DNA of 64,000 nt from JAAYAY01 sp964563135 (lineage in GTDB: Bacteria; Planctomycetota; Planctomycetia; Pirellulales; Thermoguttaceae). Below the pieces are notes generated by a model that was given only the letters and a program-made list of their open reading frames with translations, was not told the DNA's origin and searched no databases. The stretch covers positions 1 to 64,000 of the forward strand of contig CAZLWV010000027.1 of NCBI GenBank assembly GCA_964563135.1, read 5' to 3'. A program made the translations under genes and the position numbers. This document shows, piece by piece, positions 21,890-30,849 of this stretch. The first letter of the stretch is position 1. Every line of letters starts with the position of its first letter.

Positions 21890-24601
21890 CTAAGCGAACT
21901 CCACCAGGCCGGCGCCTTCCACACCGATGCAGGGAATGATGGCCGGCTTGAGATCTGCGGGGCGGTAGTAGCCCCGGTCGAGGGTACGGCGGACTTCGGG
22001 CACCGATTCTCTTCTGGCCAGGACCATGATGCAGCCTCCGAGGCCGGCGCCGGCGATCTGCGCGCCGGCGACGCCGGGAACGTTGGCCAGGGAATCGACC
22101 ATACCGTCGATCTCCTCGGTGCTGCAGGCGTAGTAGCCGGCCTGCTGGTCGAGTTGCGCTCGTTGGACCCGCCGAGGATCCTCGCTCCGGAGATCGTCGA
22201 TCAAGCGCCGCAGGTAGTCGTCGGTGCAGGGATCGGCCAGGGGATGGGCCTTGCCATCGGCATCCCGGGTGCTGACCCGGTCGCCGTCATGGCTGATGCA
22301 CATCAGACGCCCGAACGCGTCGATCTGGCCATCCTTGAGCAGCTCGACGCATTTCTTGGCTCGCAGGATCTCGGCGATGCCAAACAGGAGAACGCCACGG
22401 GGATGATAGGTTTGGGGGTCGGCGTGGGTGGCGAAACTGGCATCGATCAGGTTCCGGTGGTCTCCCGACAAGATCTCGCAGAAATCCTGGCGGGTCATGA
22501 TCTGCGGGACCTTCAGGAGGAGGCGATAGATGTCGCTGGTGGGGCAACCCAGAGTGGCTGGAGTCACGTCGCGGAGGTGTTCGATCGCGCTGCTGAATTC
22601 GGGAGATCTCTGCTTGAGCACGGCGAGGCCGAGATTGTAGGCCGCGATTCGGGAGTTGAACTGGTCCCTGGCACCGCTGCTCTTGGCGGCCTGGATGTGG
22701 CTGTTGGCCACGACGACCTGGTAGTCCTTGGGGGCGTCGAAGACGTCGTGCAACTGGAAGGGGTGGTAGCCCACGTGGGCGATCTTGCCGCGCTGGCCCA
22801 GGTAGATGGCTGCATGGTCGCCGGCGCCGCCGCGGGAGCCGACGAACCATTCCCCCTCGCCGCACATGTCGATGAACTGGCGGCTGGTGAGCTCGAAGTT
22901 GTTCAGGGCGATCGCTGCCTGGAGCGTGGCCACCACGAGGGTCGAACTGCTCGAGAGCCCGGCCGCCATGGGCACGTTGCCGATAACAGCCATGTTGATG
23001 CCGCGGACCTTCACGTCGTGGTAGGCGTGCTGCAGCCGCAGCATGGCTGCCTTCAGGTAGTTGCCCCAATGCCCCGCCTCGCGATAGATCAGGTCGCGGA
23101 CCCAGTCGCTGTTGACGAAGTTGACCCAGTCGCTCCAGGCGAAGCGGCCCATGAGTTCCGAGATGCGGAAGGAGACCGGGCCAAAACGGCGCGGTTCGGC
23201 GCTGACTGCCTGCACGGTATCGTCGTTGCGGAGGCCGGCCACGGCGATCGTCTCCTGGGCGATCGCCAGGAAATTCGTCCAGCCGCCGCGATGGTCGACG
23301 TGCCGCCCCATGAGATTGATCCGCCCGGGAGCGCGGACGATGCACACCTTCTCGTCGAAGCCGAACTCCTTTCCGTAGCAGTTGAGAACCTTTGCCAGAT
23401 CCTTGCACTTCTCGTTGTGAAGATCGTCATGGGCGCCGTAGATTTCCCGAAACCAGCGTTTCGTGTCGCGGCGGCCCGGATCGACGCGATCGAGCCACTC
23501 GGCGACCGTGGCATACTGGCTGGAGGTCAACCGCGGCTGGATAGCCACCTTGGCTTCCTGCCGGGGAGCCGCTTTCTTGCGGCGGACGTAGTCCTGGATG
23601 ACAAGGAGTTCGTCCGGCGAGTTGAAGCCCTGGATGCAGTCGGGGTTGTCGAGCGAGACGGCTCGAACCCGATAAGACCGCTTTCCTTCCCGGTCGCGCT
23701 GGCAGCCCAGGAGCCGAACCGTATCGGTGATGTAGTATTCCTTCTGGGCGTTGTTGTTGTCGAGCATTCCCACCGCCCTGTAGAACAGGTCGGATCGGTA
23801 GAGGTAGAGACTGGGGTTGGTGCCGGTGCATTTGCGCTCGATCTGCCCGGCCGTGTAGGGCTCGCCGTCCACGGTCAGTTGATAGCGTTTCGAGACGAGC
23901 ACCTTCCGCAAGGTCTCGATGTCCAGCGGTTCGCCCGCCGCGGCCAGCTCCACCAGTTCCGGCACAGCTCGCTGCTGTTTCCTGGCGTTGGGAAATTGCC
24001 TGTCGAGCGTCTTCTGGAGGGAACCGGCGGTGAGGGGGGCGCCTTTTTCGAGCCGGGCCCGCAGTTCATCGGCAACGGCCTGGCGCCGCCTGTCGGCCAC
24101 CTCGATGATGTCGAGGGCCTGCCCCTGACGATCCACGAACACCCGCCCGACCGAACCGGCGGTGGCCTTCGTCTTGGGAACGGTCAGCAGAGCCATATCG
24201 GCCTGCTGTTTGACAAAGCCATCGAGGAGCGATTCGATCGCTTCCTTCTCGATGAGTTTGTCGCCGGTTGAGACCAGCACATTGCCCGAGTAGCCAATGG
24301 CCTGGAGCGCGTCGGCGGCCACGCGGGCGGCGTGTCCGGTTCCCAGTTGAGGTTCCTGGCAGACAAACATGACTTCCGGGTGCTGCGGCACGACGGTGCG
24401 GAGCACCTGCTCGGCGCGATCGCCGACCACCAGCAGAAACCGGCTGATGCGGCAGCTCTTGAACACGTCGATCTGGCGGTTGATGGCCGGTATGCCATCG
24501 ATTTCGAAGCACACCTTCACCAGGTCGTCGTTTCCCATGCGGGTGCCTTTTCCCGCCGCCAGAATGACGACCAAGGTATCTTCGCGTACGCCCCCTGCCA
24601 T
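21890..24601 (-). CDS. Nucleotidyltransferase fused to a galactokinase-type GHMP kinase (903 aa)
   Basis: The ATG at 24601 has GGGGAG 8 bases upstream; a GTG at 24610 is in frame but has no spacing for a site. Residues 9-340 are a GlmU/NTP-transferase domain: LVVILAAGKGTRMG near the N-terminus, QEPQLGTGHAA, and a metal/base-binding VSTGDK. Residues about 430-900 are a GHMP sugar kinase of the galactokinase type: RAPGRINLMGRHVDHRGG, the ATP loop MAAGLSSSSTLV, and GAGLGGCIMVLA near the C-terminus. One protein could phosphorylate a sugar at C1 and then activate it to an NDP-sugar. The sugar is unknown. It closes a minus-strand group with nagA, a glycosyltransferase and dapA. Confidence 0.85.
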   Translation of the reverse strand: MAGGVREDTLVVILAAGKGTRMGNDDLVKVCFEIDGIPAINRQIDVFKSCRISRFLLVVGDRAEQVLRTVVPQHPEVMFVCQEPQLGTGHAARVAADALQAIGYSGNVLVSTGDKLIEKEAIESLLDGFVKQQADMALLTVPKTKATAGSVGRVFVDRQGQALDIIEVADRRRQAVADELRARLEKGAPLTAGSLQKTLDRQFPNARKQQRAVPELVELAAAGEPLDIETLRKVLVSKRYQLTVDGEPYTAGQIERKCTGTNPSLYLYRSDLFYRAVGMLDNNNAQKEYYITDTVRLLGCQRDREGKRSYRVRAVSLDNPDCIQGFNSPDELLVIQDYVRRKKAAPRQEAKVAIQPRLTSSQYATVAEWLDRVDPGRRDTKRWFREIYGAHDDLHNEKCKDLAKVLNCYGKEFGFDEKVCIVRAPGRINLMGRHVDHRGGWTNFLAIAQETIAVAGLRNDDTVQAVSAEPRRFGPVSFRISELMGRFAWSDWVNFVNSDWVRDLIYREAGHWGNYLKAAMLRLQHAYHDVKVRGINMAVIGNVPMAAGLSSSSTLVVATLQAAIALNNFELTSRQFIDMCGEGEWFVGSRGGAGDHAAIYLGQRGKIAHVGYHPFQLHDVFDAPKDYQVVVANSHIQAAKSSGARDQFNSRIAAYNLGLAVLKQRSPEFSSAIEHLRDVTPATLGCPTSDIYRLLLKVPQIMTRQDFCEILSGDHRNLIDASFATHADPQTYHPRGVLLFGIAEILRAKKCVELLKDGQIDAFGRLMCISHDGDRVSTRDADGKAHPLADPCTDDYLRRLIDDLRSEDPRRVQRAQLDQQAGYYACSTEEIDGMVDSLANVPGVAGAQIAGAGLGGCIMVLARRESVPEVRRTLDRGYYRPADLKPAIIPCIGVEGAGLVEFA

Positions 24602-24710
24602 GCCATGCACTCCCCGTCACGTCCTGAGCGCGGGCGGCGTCTGGCTCCGCCCCACGCTGGAATGTTTTACCCTGAGTCACCACTGCGGCCGAGGCGGATG
24701 CCCGGCCGAT

Positions 24711-25880
24711 TCACGCTCTCCAAATCGTCTCCCCCGCGAGGATCGTCTGTTGAAGGTCGAACCATCTGCCGTCCCCCTCCGGTTGCTCTCGCAGCCGGAA
24801 ACAGATCAGGTCGGCACGCGAACCGGGCTCAAGCCGAACCGGGGCCAACCCCAGCAGTTCCGCGGGCCTTCGAGTTGCCATGTCGACGGCAACGGGAAGA
24901 TCGAGCCCTGCGAAGTGCATGGCGCGGGCGACCCCTTCGCCGAGCGGCAGGGAAGCTCCGGCCAGGATTTCCTCCTGTCCGGCCACGACGAGTTTTCCAG
25001 TCGACAGAATCTCCAGGTCGCACAACTCGGTGTGGTAGCGTCCGGGGGCAAGACCGGCATATCCCGACAGGTCACTGACGAGCACGCACCGTTTGGGCTC
25101 TTTGGCCCGGATAATCGACTTGACGACCTGCGGTGGAAGGTGATGTCCGTCGGCGATCAGGCCGGCGGTGAGACGGTCCTCCGCCATCTGGGCCCAGATG
25201 TAGTTCTGGTGGCGGGGGAGCATCGGGTGGGAACCATTGCCCAGATGGGTGCTCATCGTCGCCCCGGCATCGGCCGCCCGTCGGATCTGGTCCGGAGAGG
25301 CCGCCGTGTGTCCGATCGAGACAATCACTCCGGACTGGGCCACTTTACGGATGAAGTCGAAGGTCTCCTCGTACTCAGGGGAAACCGTGTGGAGCCGGAT
25401 CCGTCCCCCGGCTGCGTCCTGCAGCCGGCAGAATTCGTCCCAGTCGGGACGCCGGCAACACGACCGCGGATGGGCGCCGCGCGGACCGTCTTCCGTGGCC
25501 AGGTAGGGCCCTTCCAGGTGGATGCCTGGAATCCGGGAGGCGAGGCGGCCATCCTGGCGGCAGGCCGAGTCGATCACACGCAGGCCGAATGTCAACGTGT
25601 CGAGCGAATTGGTCGTCAGGGTCGGCAGCATGCCGGTCACTCCCATAGACGCCGTGGCTTCCACGATGGCAGCGACCGCTTCGACCGTGAGCCGATCGGA
25701 GCTGAATTCCTGGCCGCGATAGCCGTTGAGCTGCATGTCGATCAGGCCCGACGCAATCCAGCAAAGGCGTGCCATTTCCCCGGCTGGTACGTCGATACTT
25801 TCCACACTGGCAATCCGGCTCCGCTCGATCACGATTCGCACGGGGGTACCGGTTTCGTACCATCTTCCAACAATCTGCAT
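24711..25880 (-). CDS. nagA: N-acetylglucosamine-6-phosphate deacetylase-like amidohydrolase (389 aa)
   Basis: The ATG at 25880 follows GGAGG with 9-base spacing. The protein is of NagA length and shows its landmarks in order: SGLIDMQLNGYRGQEF, GIHLEGPYLA, SIGHTAASPDQI, STHLGNGSHPML (THLFNAM in E. coli NagA), ADGHHLPP, and LVSDLSGYAG with the catalytic Asp. Metal ligands Glu and His residues are kept. NagA removes acetate from GlcNAc-6-P, feeding amino-sugar recycling. The altered THL segment and the missing Ala-Met suggest a variant substrate preference. Neighbours (kinase-transferase fusion, glycosyltransferase) agree with amino-sugar metabolism. Confidence 0.8.
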   Translation of the reverse strand: MQIVGRWYETGTPVRIVIERSRIASVESIDVPAGEMARLCWIASGLIDMQLNGYRGQEFSSDRLTVEAVAAIVEATASMGVTGMLPTLTTNSLDTLTFGLRVIDSACRQDGRLASRIPGIHLEGPYLATEDGPRGAHPRSCCRRPDWDEFCRLQDAAGGRIRLHTVSPEYEETFDFIRKVAQSGVIVSIGHTAASPDQIRRAADAGATMSTHLGNGSHPMLPRHQNYIWAQMAEDRLTAGLIADGHHLPPQVVKSIIRAKEPKRCVLVSDLSGYAGLAPGRYHTELCDLEILSTGKLVVAGQEEILAGASLPLGEGVARAMHFAGLDLPVAVDMATRRPAELLGLAPVRLEPGSRADLICFRLREQPEGDGRWFDLQQTILAGETIWRA

Positions 25881-25998
25881 GACGGTCTACCTCCGCGATT
25901 ACTATACCCCCTCCCGGCGCGGTGCGAAAGGAACCGGGCAGATTCACAGGCCGCGATTCACCGGACGGACAAGGGCGAAGCTGGCTACGGCGGACGAG

Positions 25999-27171
25999 TC
26001 ACGAGCCCGATTGTTTCCAGTCGTTGCCGGAGGAACGAAGCACGTTGCGATAATGCTCGACGAGGGCCGCCGCCGCGCGACGCGCGTCAAATGCGTTCTC
26101 GGCCCGGCGACGGATTGCCGTACGCATCGTCTGCCGTCTCGGCTCGTCGGTCAGGAGGCGGACCACTGCGGCGGCCAAGGCCGCGGAGTCGCCCGGGGGT
26201 ACCAGAATCGCCCCGTCCTGGTCGGATGGGAAGATCTCCCGGGTGCCGCCGACGTGGGTGGCTACCACGGGCAGTCCGCATGCTGCCGCCTCGAGCAGAA
26301 CCCGCCCAAGCGGTTCCTGACGGGCGGGGTGCACCAGCAGATCGGCCTGCGGTAGGATCCAGTCCACATCGTCGCGCCAGCCGAGCAAGTGCATCCGCCC
26401 GTTGAGCGGGCCCGCTGCTGCCTCGTGCAGGTCGTCTTCAAACCGGCGCGACTCGGGCTTTTCCGAGTACCGCTCTCCCACGACCAGCCAGTGCACGTGG
26501 AGGAAGTCAGCCGACACGCGGATCGCCGCGTCGACGAGCACGTCGTGTCCTTTGCGGAGCCCGATCTGGCCTACCGTGACCACCAGCCGCGCCGATGGGG
26601 GCAGTCCGAGATGATCGCGAAGTCCCGGCTGCTGGAGGTCGGGGGTGAACCGGTCCAGCTCCACGCCGTTGTGGAGCATGAAAGCTCGCTGGGAAGCGAT
26701 CCCCTGGTTCACATGGAATCTGCGAGTGGCCTCGGAGACGGCCAGGAGCCGCCGGTGCCGGTTCAGGTCGTCGACGGCACGGCCGCTCAGACCGACGATA
26801 TCGCGCAGGTGGGCCAGGCTCGGAATCCCCAGATCGGCCGCCACCGGCCCCGAGAGCCGCCCGGTCGACAGGCTGTTCGCGTGGAGCAGGTCGGGCTTGA
26901 ACTGGACGAGCAGGTCGCGCAGGCGGGCGCGGCACGCGTCCTGATCGCTCTGGCCGCCGGTCGTGTGAATGTCAAAGGAAGTTTGAGCCACTCCCCGCTG
27001 GCGGAGCCGAACGGCCAAGGCACCGGCCGAAGGGCATGCCACGGTCACGGAGAAACCGGCACGAGCCACCGGCTCGAGGGTGGACAGCATCGACTGCTCT
27101 CCGCCATTGAGAGTGGAATACTCGCAGAGCAGGAGAATCCGTGGAAGAGTGGGGGGAATCCGTGTGCCCAT
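25999..27171 (-). CDS. GT4-family glycosyltransferase (390 aa)
   Basis: The N-terminus (ILLLCEYSTLNGGEQSML) has the Gly-Gly loop of GT-B glycosyltransferases. The C-terminal Rossmann domain carries LVVTVGQIGLRKGHDVLVDA (sugar-nucleotide binding) and the E-x7-E motif in PARQEPLGRVLLEAAACGLP, then VVATHVGGTREIF. There is no signal peptide or membrane anchor. It transfers a sugar from an NDP donor to a lipid, glycan or protein acceptor; the exact acceptor cannot be inferred. It lies 36 bases downstream of dapA and 118 bases upstream of nagA on the same strand. Confidence 0.85.
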   Translation of the reverse strand: MGTRIPPTLPRILLLCEYSTLNGGEQSMLSTLEPVARAGFSVTVACPSAGALAVRLRQRGVAQTSFDIHTTGGQSDQDACRARLRDLLVQFKPDLLHANSLSTGRLSGPVAADLGIPSLAHLRDIVGLSGRAVDDLNRHRRLLAVSEATRRFHVNQGIASQRAFMLHNGVELDRFTPDLQQPGLRDHLGLPPSARLVVTVGQIGLRKGHDVLVDAAIRVSADFLHVHWLVVGERYSEKPESRRFEDDLHEAAAGPLNGRMHLLGWRDDVDWILPQADLLVHPARQEPLGRVLLEAAACGLPVVATHVGGTREIFPSDQDGAILVPPGDSAALAAAVVRLLTDEPRRQTMRTAIRRRAENAFDARRAAAALVEHYRNVLRSSGNDWKQSGS

Positions 27172-27207
27172 CGTGTTTCACGATCGTGCAACCGGCCGAA
27201 TCGCTTC

Positions 27208-28095
27208 CTACAGGGCGCCGTATTTCGTCAACGTGGCCCGCAGGCACTCTTCCTGCTGGGGAGAGAGGGGTGTCATCGGCATGCGCAACTCGCCCGTGTC
27301 GCGGCCGAGCATCTTCATGGCCGCCTTGATGGGGATCGGGTTGGTGGCCATGCCGAGCATGTCGCGGCAAAGGGGGAACAGCTTGTGATGCCAGCGCCGC
27401 GCTTCGGCCAGGTTGCCGGATTCGAAGGCCGAGATCAGGGCCATCATATCCTTGGGGAGGATGTTGCCGACGACCGAAATCACGCCCCGAGCGCCCATCG
27501 ACATCAGAGGCAAGGTCAGGCTGTCGTCGCCGCTGAGCAGAGTAAGATCGCTTGCGGCGAGGATCTGGGATGCCTGATCCATCGAGCCGGTTGCCTCCTT
27601 GACGATGGCGATGTTGCGCCGCTCGGCCATTCGCAGGATCGTTTCCGGTTCGATATTCTTGCCGGTCCGGCCGGGAATGTTGTAGACGCAGACGGGAATC
27701 TCGACGGCGTCGGCAAGGGTCTGGAAATGGGCCAGGAAGCCTTCCTGGGTGGGCTTGTTGTAGTAAGGCGCCACGACCAGGGCCGCATCGGCTCCCTTCT
27801 CCGCGGCCCAGCGGGTCAACTGCAGAGCCTCCTGGGTGCTGTTGGAGCCGGTGCCGGGCATGACCTTGACCCGCCCGGCCGCCGCTTCCACGACCGCCTG
27901 AATCACTCGCCGATGTTCTTCATGGGTAAGGGTCGGAGATTCTCCGGTCGTACCCACCGGGCAGACGCACGTCGTGCCGGCTTTGACCTGAAACTCGACT
28001 TGGGCCTGGAGCGTCTCGTAGTCTACCTCGCCGTTGCGGAAGGGGGTCGTCAGCGCAACAGACAGTCCGGCGAATTCTTCGGCTCGAGTCGTCAT
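27208..28095 (-). CDS. dapA: 4-Hydroxy-tetrahydrodipicolinate synthase
   Basis: The full length (295 aa) matches DapA. The Schiff-base Lys is K166 in IVKEATG, the active-site Tyr is Y138 in YNIPGRTG with R143, and the Thr pair is in VGTTGESPT (T49/T50). It condenses pyruvate with aspartate semialdehyde in the diaminopimelate/lysine pathway. All key residues are kept, although DapA-fold lyases for sialic or keto-acids are close relatives; the Arg in GRTG favours DapA. It is the first gene of the minus-strand group. Confidence 0.88.
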   Translation of the reverse strand: MTTRAEEFAGLSVALTTPFRNGEVDYETLQAQVEFQVKAGTTCVCPVGTTGESPTLTHEEHRRVIQAVVEAAAGRVKVMPGTGSNSTQEALQLTRWAAEKGADAALVVAPYYNKPTQEGFLAHFQTLADAVEIPVCVYNIPGRTGKNIEPETILRMAERRNIAIVKEATGSMDQASQILAASDLTLLSGDDSLTLPLMSMGARGVISVVGNILPKDMMALISAFESGNLAEARRWHHKLFPLCRDMLGMATNPIPIKAAMKMLGRDTGELRMPMTPLSPQQEECLRATLTKYGAL

Positions 28096-28261
28096 CAGCT
28101 ACCAGCCTTCTCCAATTTCTTCGGCTCGACGGTGGTTACCCAAGAGGGCCATGATATAGAAACCAGCGAGGGAGTGCCAGGACCCCCAGAGTGCCCTCCC
28201 GCGTCCCCCATCAGGGACAAGAATGGTCGTCAGCCGGTTCGTGCCATCGGCCGGTAGAGAC

Positions 28262-29527
28262 TCAGTCGGGAGTGCGAGTTGCCTGCTGTTCGGCCTTCTC
28301 CCCGATCGTGAGCGTGAACGGGAAGTTCCGGTAAGGGATTTTCGTGGGCGTGACCGTGTACTCCCATCGGCCCGCCGTAGCCCTCTCTACGGAAATGGAG
28401 AACGTCTCGCAACTCGATTTCTCCACTCGTTCGCCAGCCGGCCCCGTCACAGTCAGCTTCAGTTGCGCACCGCGATTGGCGAACCCGAGCACGAACTGGA
28501 GGGGCCCCGTTCTTTCATGGCGGTAGCAGTCGTGGGCCGGCTCTTCCTCCGCAGCCAGTGCGAGCAGATTCCGCTGGCGAGGAGAGAAACCGCCCTTCAC
28601 CAGCACTCGTCGCACATTCTCTTCATCGCGGGCGGTCACCGTGGCGAAGACGAGATAACGCAGAAGGAGCTTCTCCAACTCGCTGTTCTGGGCTTCGTTG
28701 TGAAACGACGTGAAGATCACGGCTCCCTCGCCGAAAGCGAAACTCGCCAGGAGCGGGCCGCTACCAGCGCCGCCGCTCTGCAGCCGATACTCGCCTTCCA
28801 AATATGTGGCGACTTTGAGCCTGCGGAAGGCCGCCGGACGCCACGCGGGCTTGTCGAATCGCAACGAGATCTCGCTACCCAACTGCTTTCGCAGTCCTTC
28901 GTCCACAACACGGGCCTTCACGGTCTGCACATCGCCCCGCCCCGCCACGTGCTCGTCGATGAATTCGGGGAAGGCGATCACCAGCACATCGAAGTGGAAG
29001 TCGGAAACATAGAGCGTTCCTCCTTCGCGGACGAAATCCCGGATGTTCTTGTAGAGTGAATCGACCGTTTCTTGCCTGGCACGATAGACGCCGGCCGATC
29101 CCCGTTGGCTGTCGCGGAGACGCTCCCCGAGCCAACTCGTGGGGACTCCGCCACAGGTCAGGAAGACCACATCGTGCTGCTTGAGCGCCCCCGGCCGGAG
29201 AAACTCGTCGAACGGGGCAATCTCGTACTGATAACCGTCGCCCAGCGTATCGAGCAGCCCACCCATGTCGTCGAATTCGGGAGGTGTGACGGCCAGACGC
29301 AGCGGCGCCGGTTCCGTTCTGCGCCGATCCGGCTCTTCGGCCGTCGACTGGATTGCCAGTTCTCCCGTCCGGGTGTCCGGACCGCTCAAGGCATCGAACA
29401 GCGCCACCAGGAGCAGGGCGAGCCCCAGTGCGGCGCCGACGGAAACGTCGAGAATCCATCGGCGCGACCCGGCTGGATCGTCGGGATCCTGCGGCCTCGA
29501 GGGTGGGGCATTGGGAGCGGGGTCCAT
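28262..29527 (-). CDS. Membrane-anchored unassigned protein with a Rossmann-like middle domain (421 aa)
   Basis: One hydrophobic helix at about residues 27-48 (ILDVSVGAALGLALLLVALF) follows a Pro-rich cytoplasmic tail, so most of the protein is probably outside the membrane. The middle part reads like a class I glutamine-amidotransferase/ThuA-like fold (GYQYEIAPFDEFL, HDVVFLTCGGVPTSW, FVREGGTLYVSDF, FGEGAVIFTSFHNEAQNSE) without a clear catalytic triad. The C-terminus is beta-rich (QLKLTVTGPAGERVEKSS, GRWEYTVTPTKIPYRNFPFT). It lies 12 bases after the PP2C gene and is the last gene of the big minus operon. It may be a non-enzymatic sensor or scaffold. Confidence 0.6.
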   Translation of the reverse strand: MDPAPNAPPSRPQDPDDPAGSRRWILDVSVGAALGLALLLVALFDALSGPDTRTGELAIQSTAEEPDRRRTEPAPLRLAVTPPEFDDMGGLLDTLGDGYQYEIAPFDEFLRPGALKQHDVVFLTCGGVPTSWLGERLRDSQRGSAGVYRARQETVDSLYKNIRDFVREGGTLYVSDFHFDVLVIAFPEFIDEHVAGRGDVQTVKARVVDEGLRKQLGSEISLRFDKPAWRPAAFRRLKVATYLEGEYRLQSGGAGSGPLLASFAFGEGAVIFTSFHNEAQNSELEKLLLRYLVFATVTARDEENVRRVLVKGGFSPRQRNLLALAAEEEPAHDCYRHERTGPLQFVLGFANRGAQLKLTVTGPAGERVEKSSCETFSISVERATAGRWEYTVTPTKIPYRNFPFTLTIGEKAEQQATRTPD

Positions 29528-29539
29528 CGGCGTCTTCGG

Positions 29540-30814
29540 CTAAGTTCCCGGCCGACGGGAATCGTCGCCGGGGGGTTTACCATCCATCTTCTCTCGCAGT
29601 TTTCTGGCGGCCGATTCCTTGGCCTCCTGGAGTTTGTCGGCACCGCGGGAGAGCCCCTCCGACACCTTCTTGAAGAGGCGTTCCGAGAAAAGGTTGATCT
29701 GGTCTCTCCAATCGGCCGGCACAGGAGCCTGGGCGGCGGCCGGCGGTAGCGGCGGCGGCAAGGGCGGAGGAGACGGGGACGCCGTTTGCGGTGGTGGCGG
29801 TGGATCAGGACCTGCCGGCGGCTCCGGTTGTGGAGCCGGCATCTGCAGGTCGTAGGTTTCTCCCTTGGACCAGACCGCCGTCGTGGAATCGGCCATCGTG
29901 GAGGCGGCTGGGCCGGGCGGAGTTTCCTCCAGGAGAGGCTCCTGCGGATCCGACGACACTCCCCAATCGTCGACGGCCAGCAGATCCACCTCGGGAGGCT
30001 CCTGCGAAACGAGGTTCTCCGACAGTTCGATCACAGGGGCCGTGTACTCCTCCATAGGTTTTCCTGCTGTCTGGCTGACTCGCAGCAGGATGAGCGTTGC
30101 ATCGTCCACACGCATCATCGACCGGCTGCGCAGGCCACCCACCTCGTCGGCCCACGCCTGGGGCGTCATGTCCCAATAGCGCGACCACGGGATCGGTTGG
30201 TTCTGTTCATAGCGGCCGATCGCCCAGGCGGCTACGGCATCGGTGCACAACACGATCATGTCGCCCGTGCGGGCGGCGAGCTGCAGCCGCTCGAACAGGA
30301 GCTGATCGTCGCGTTTGAGGTTGACGCTCCCCAGGACCAGCGGACTGGTGTCGAACTGCTCGCTGCCAGTGAGCGGAAAGGACTGCAGTAGCTCGCCGTC
30401 GCGAACATGGAACAGGCAACTGTCGCCGATCGCTATCGCCTCGAGCGGCGACTCTCCTCCGTCGCGCAGGCCGCCATTGTCGAGGAGACGCAACCAGAGG
30501 AGCGTCGCGAATCCGCCTTCCCGCAGCTTGGCCCGCTGGTACCAGGCCAGCCCCGAGACGTCGATTTCCTCTTCCCACTGCCCCCGCAGGGCGGTGAGCC
30601 ATCCGGAGAACTGGACGTCGTCGTCCGGATCGGGCCAATTCTCGACGGCTGCCCGGGTCAGAATTCGAGCCCACTGGCGCGAGAAGATCCCTGATGTCAC
30701 GCCGTCGGCAATCGCCGCAACACCGTCGGCGGCGTTGAGCCACCAGGCATCCTGGTTCTGATCCGGGTGTTCCGGCTCCTTGGCCAATTCAAACACCCGC
30801 CACTGGAATGGCAT
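29540..30814 (-). CDS. PP2C-type protein phosphatase with Pro-rich tail (424 aa)
   Basis: Residues 1-248 form a PPM/PP2C phosphatase domain: NQDAWW (20-25), AIADGVTSG (34-42, metal Asp 37), AIGDSCLFHV (128-137), LCTDAVAAWAIG (189-200, metal Asp 192) and RVDDATLILL (235-244, metal Asp). These are the conserved metal-binding positions, so it is probably active. Residues 250-350 are Pro/acidic, and the C-terminus is helical (FSERLFKKVSEGLSRGADKL). It lies in the same operon as a protein kinase and an FHA protein, so it most likely reverses the kinase reaction in this system. Confidence 0.88.
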   Translation of the reverse strand: MPFQWRVFELAKEPEHPDQNQDAWWLNAADGVAAIADGVTSGIFSRQWARILTRAAVENWPDPDDDVQFSGWLTALRGQWEEEIDVSGLAWYQRAKLREGGFATLLWLRLLDNGGLRDGGESPLEAIAIGDSCLFHVRDGELLQSFPLTGSEQFDTSPLVLGSVNLKRDDQLLFERLQLAARTGDMIVLCTDAVAAWAIGRYEQNQPIPWSRYWDMTPQAWADEVGGLRSRSMMRVDDATLILLRVSQTAGKPMEEYTAPVIELSENLVSQEPPEVDLLAVDDWGVSSDPQEPLLEETPPGPAASTMADSTTAVWSKGETYDLQMPAPQPEPPAGPDPPPPPQTASPSPPPLPPPLPPAAAQAPVPADWRDQINLFSERLFKKVSEGLSRGADKLQEAKESAARKLREKMDGKPPGDDSRRPGT

Positions 30815-30849
30815 AGCACAAACTCGAGATCAGGGGTAACAGGGAGTTG

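Noticed and set aside
22154..24271. Plus-strand open frame of 705 codons opposite the NTP-transferase/kinase fusion
   Set aside because: Shadow of a gene with two recognisable catalytic domains on the other strand; composition is a mirror of high-GC codons.
26389..28257. Plus-strand open frame of 622 codons opposite the glycosyltransferase and dapA
   Set aside because: Spans the boundary of two well-supported minus-strand genes.
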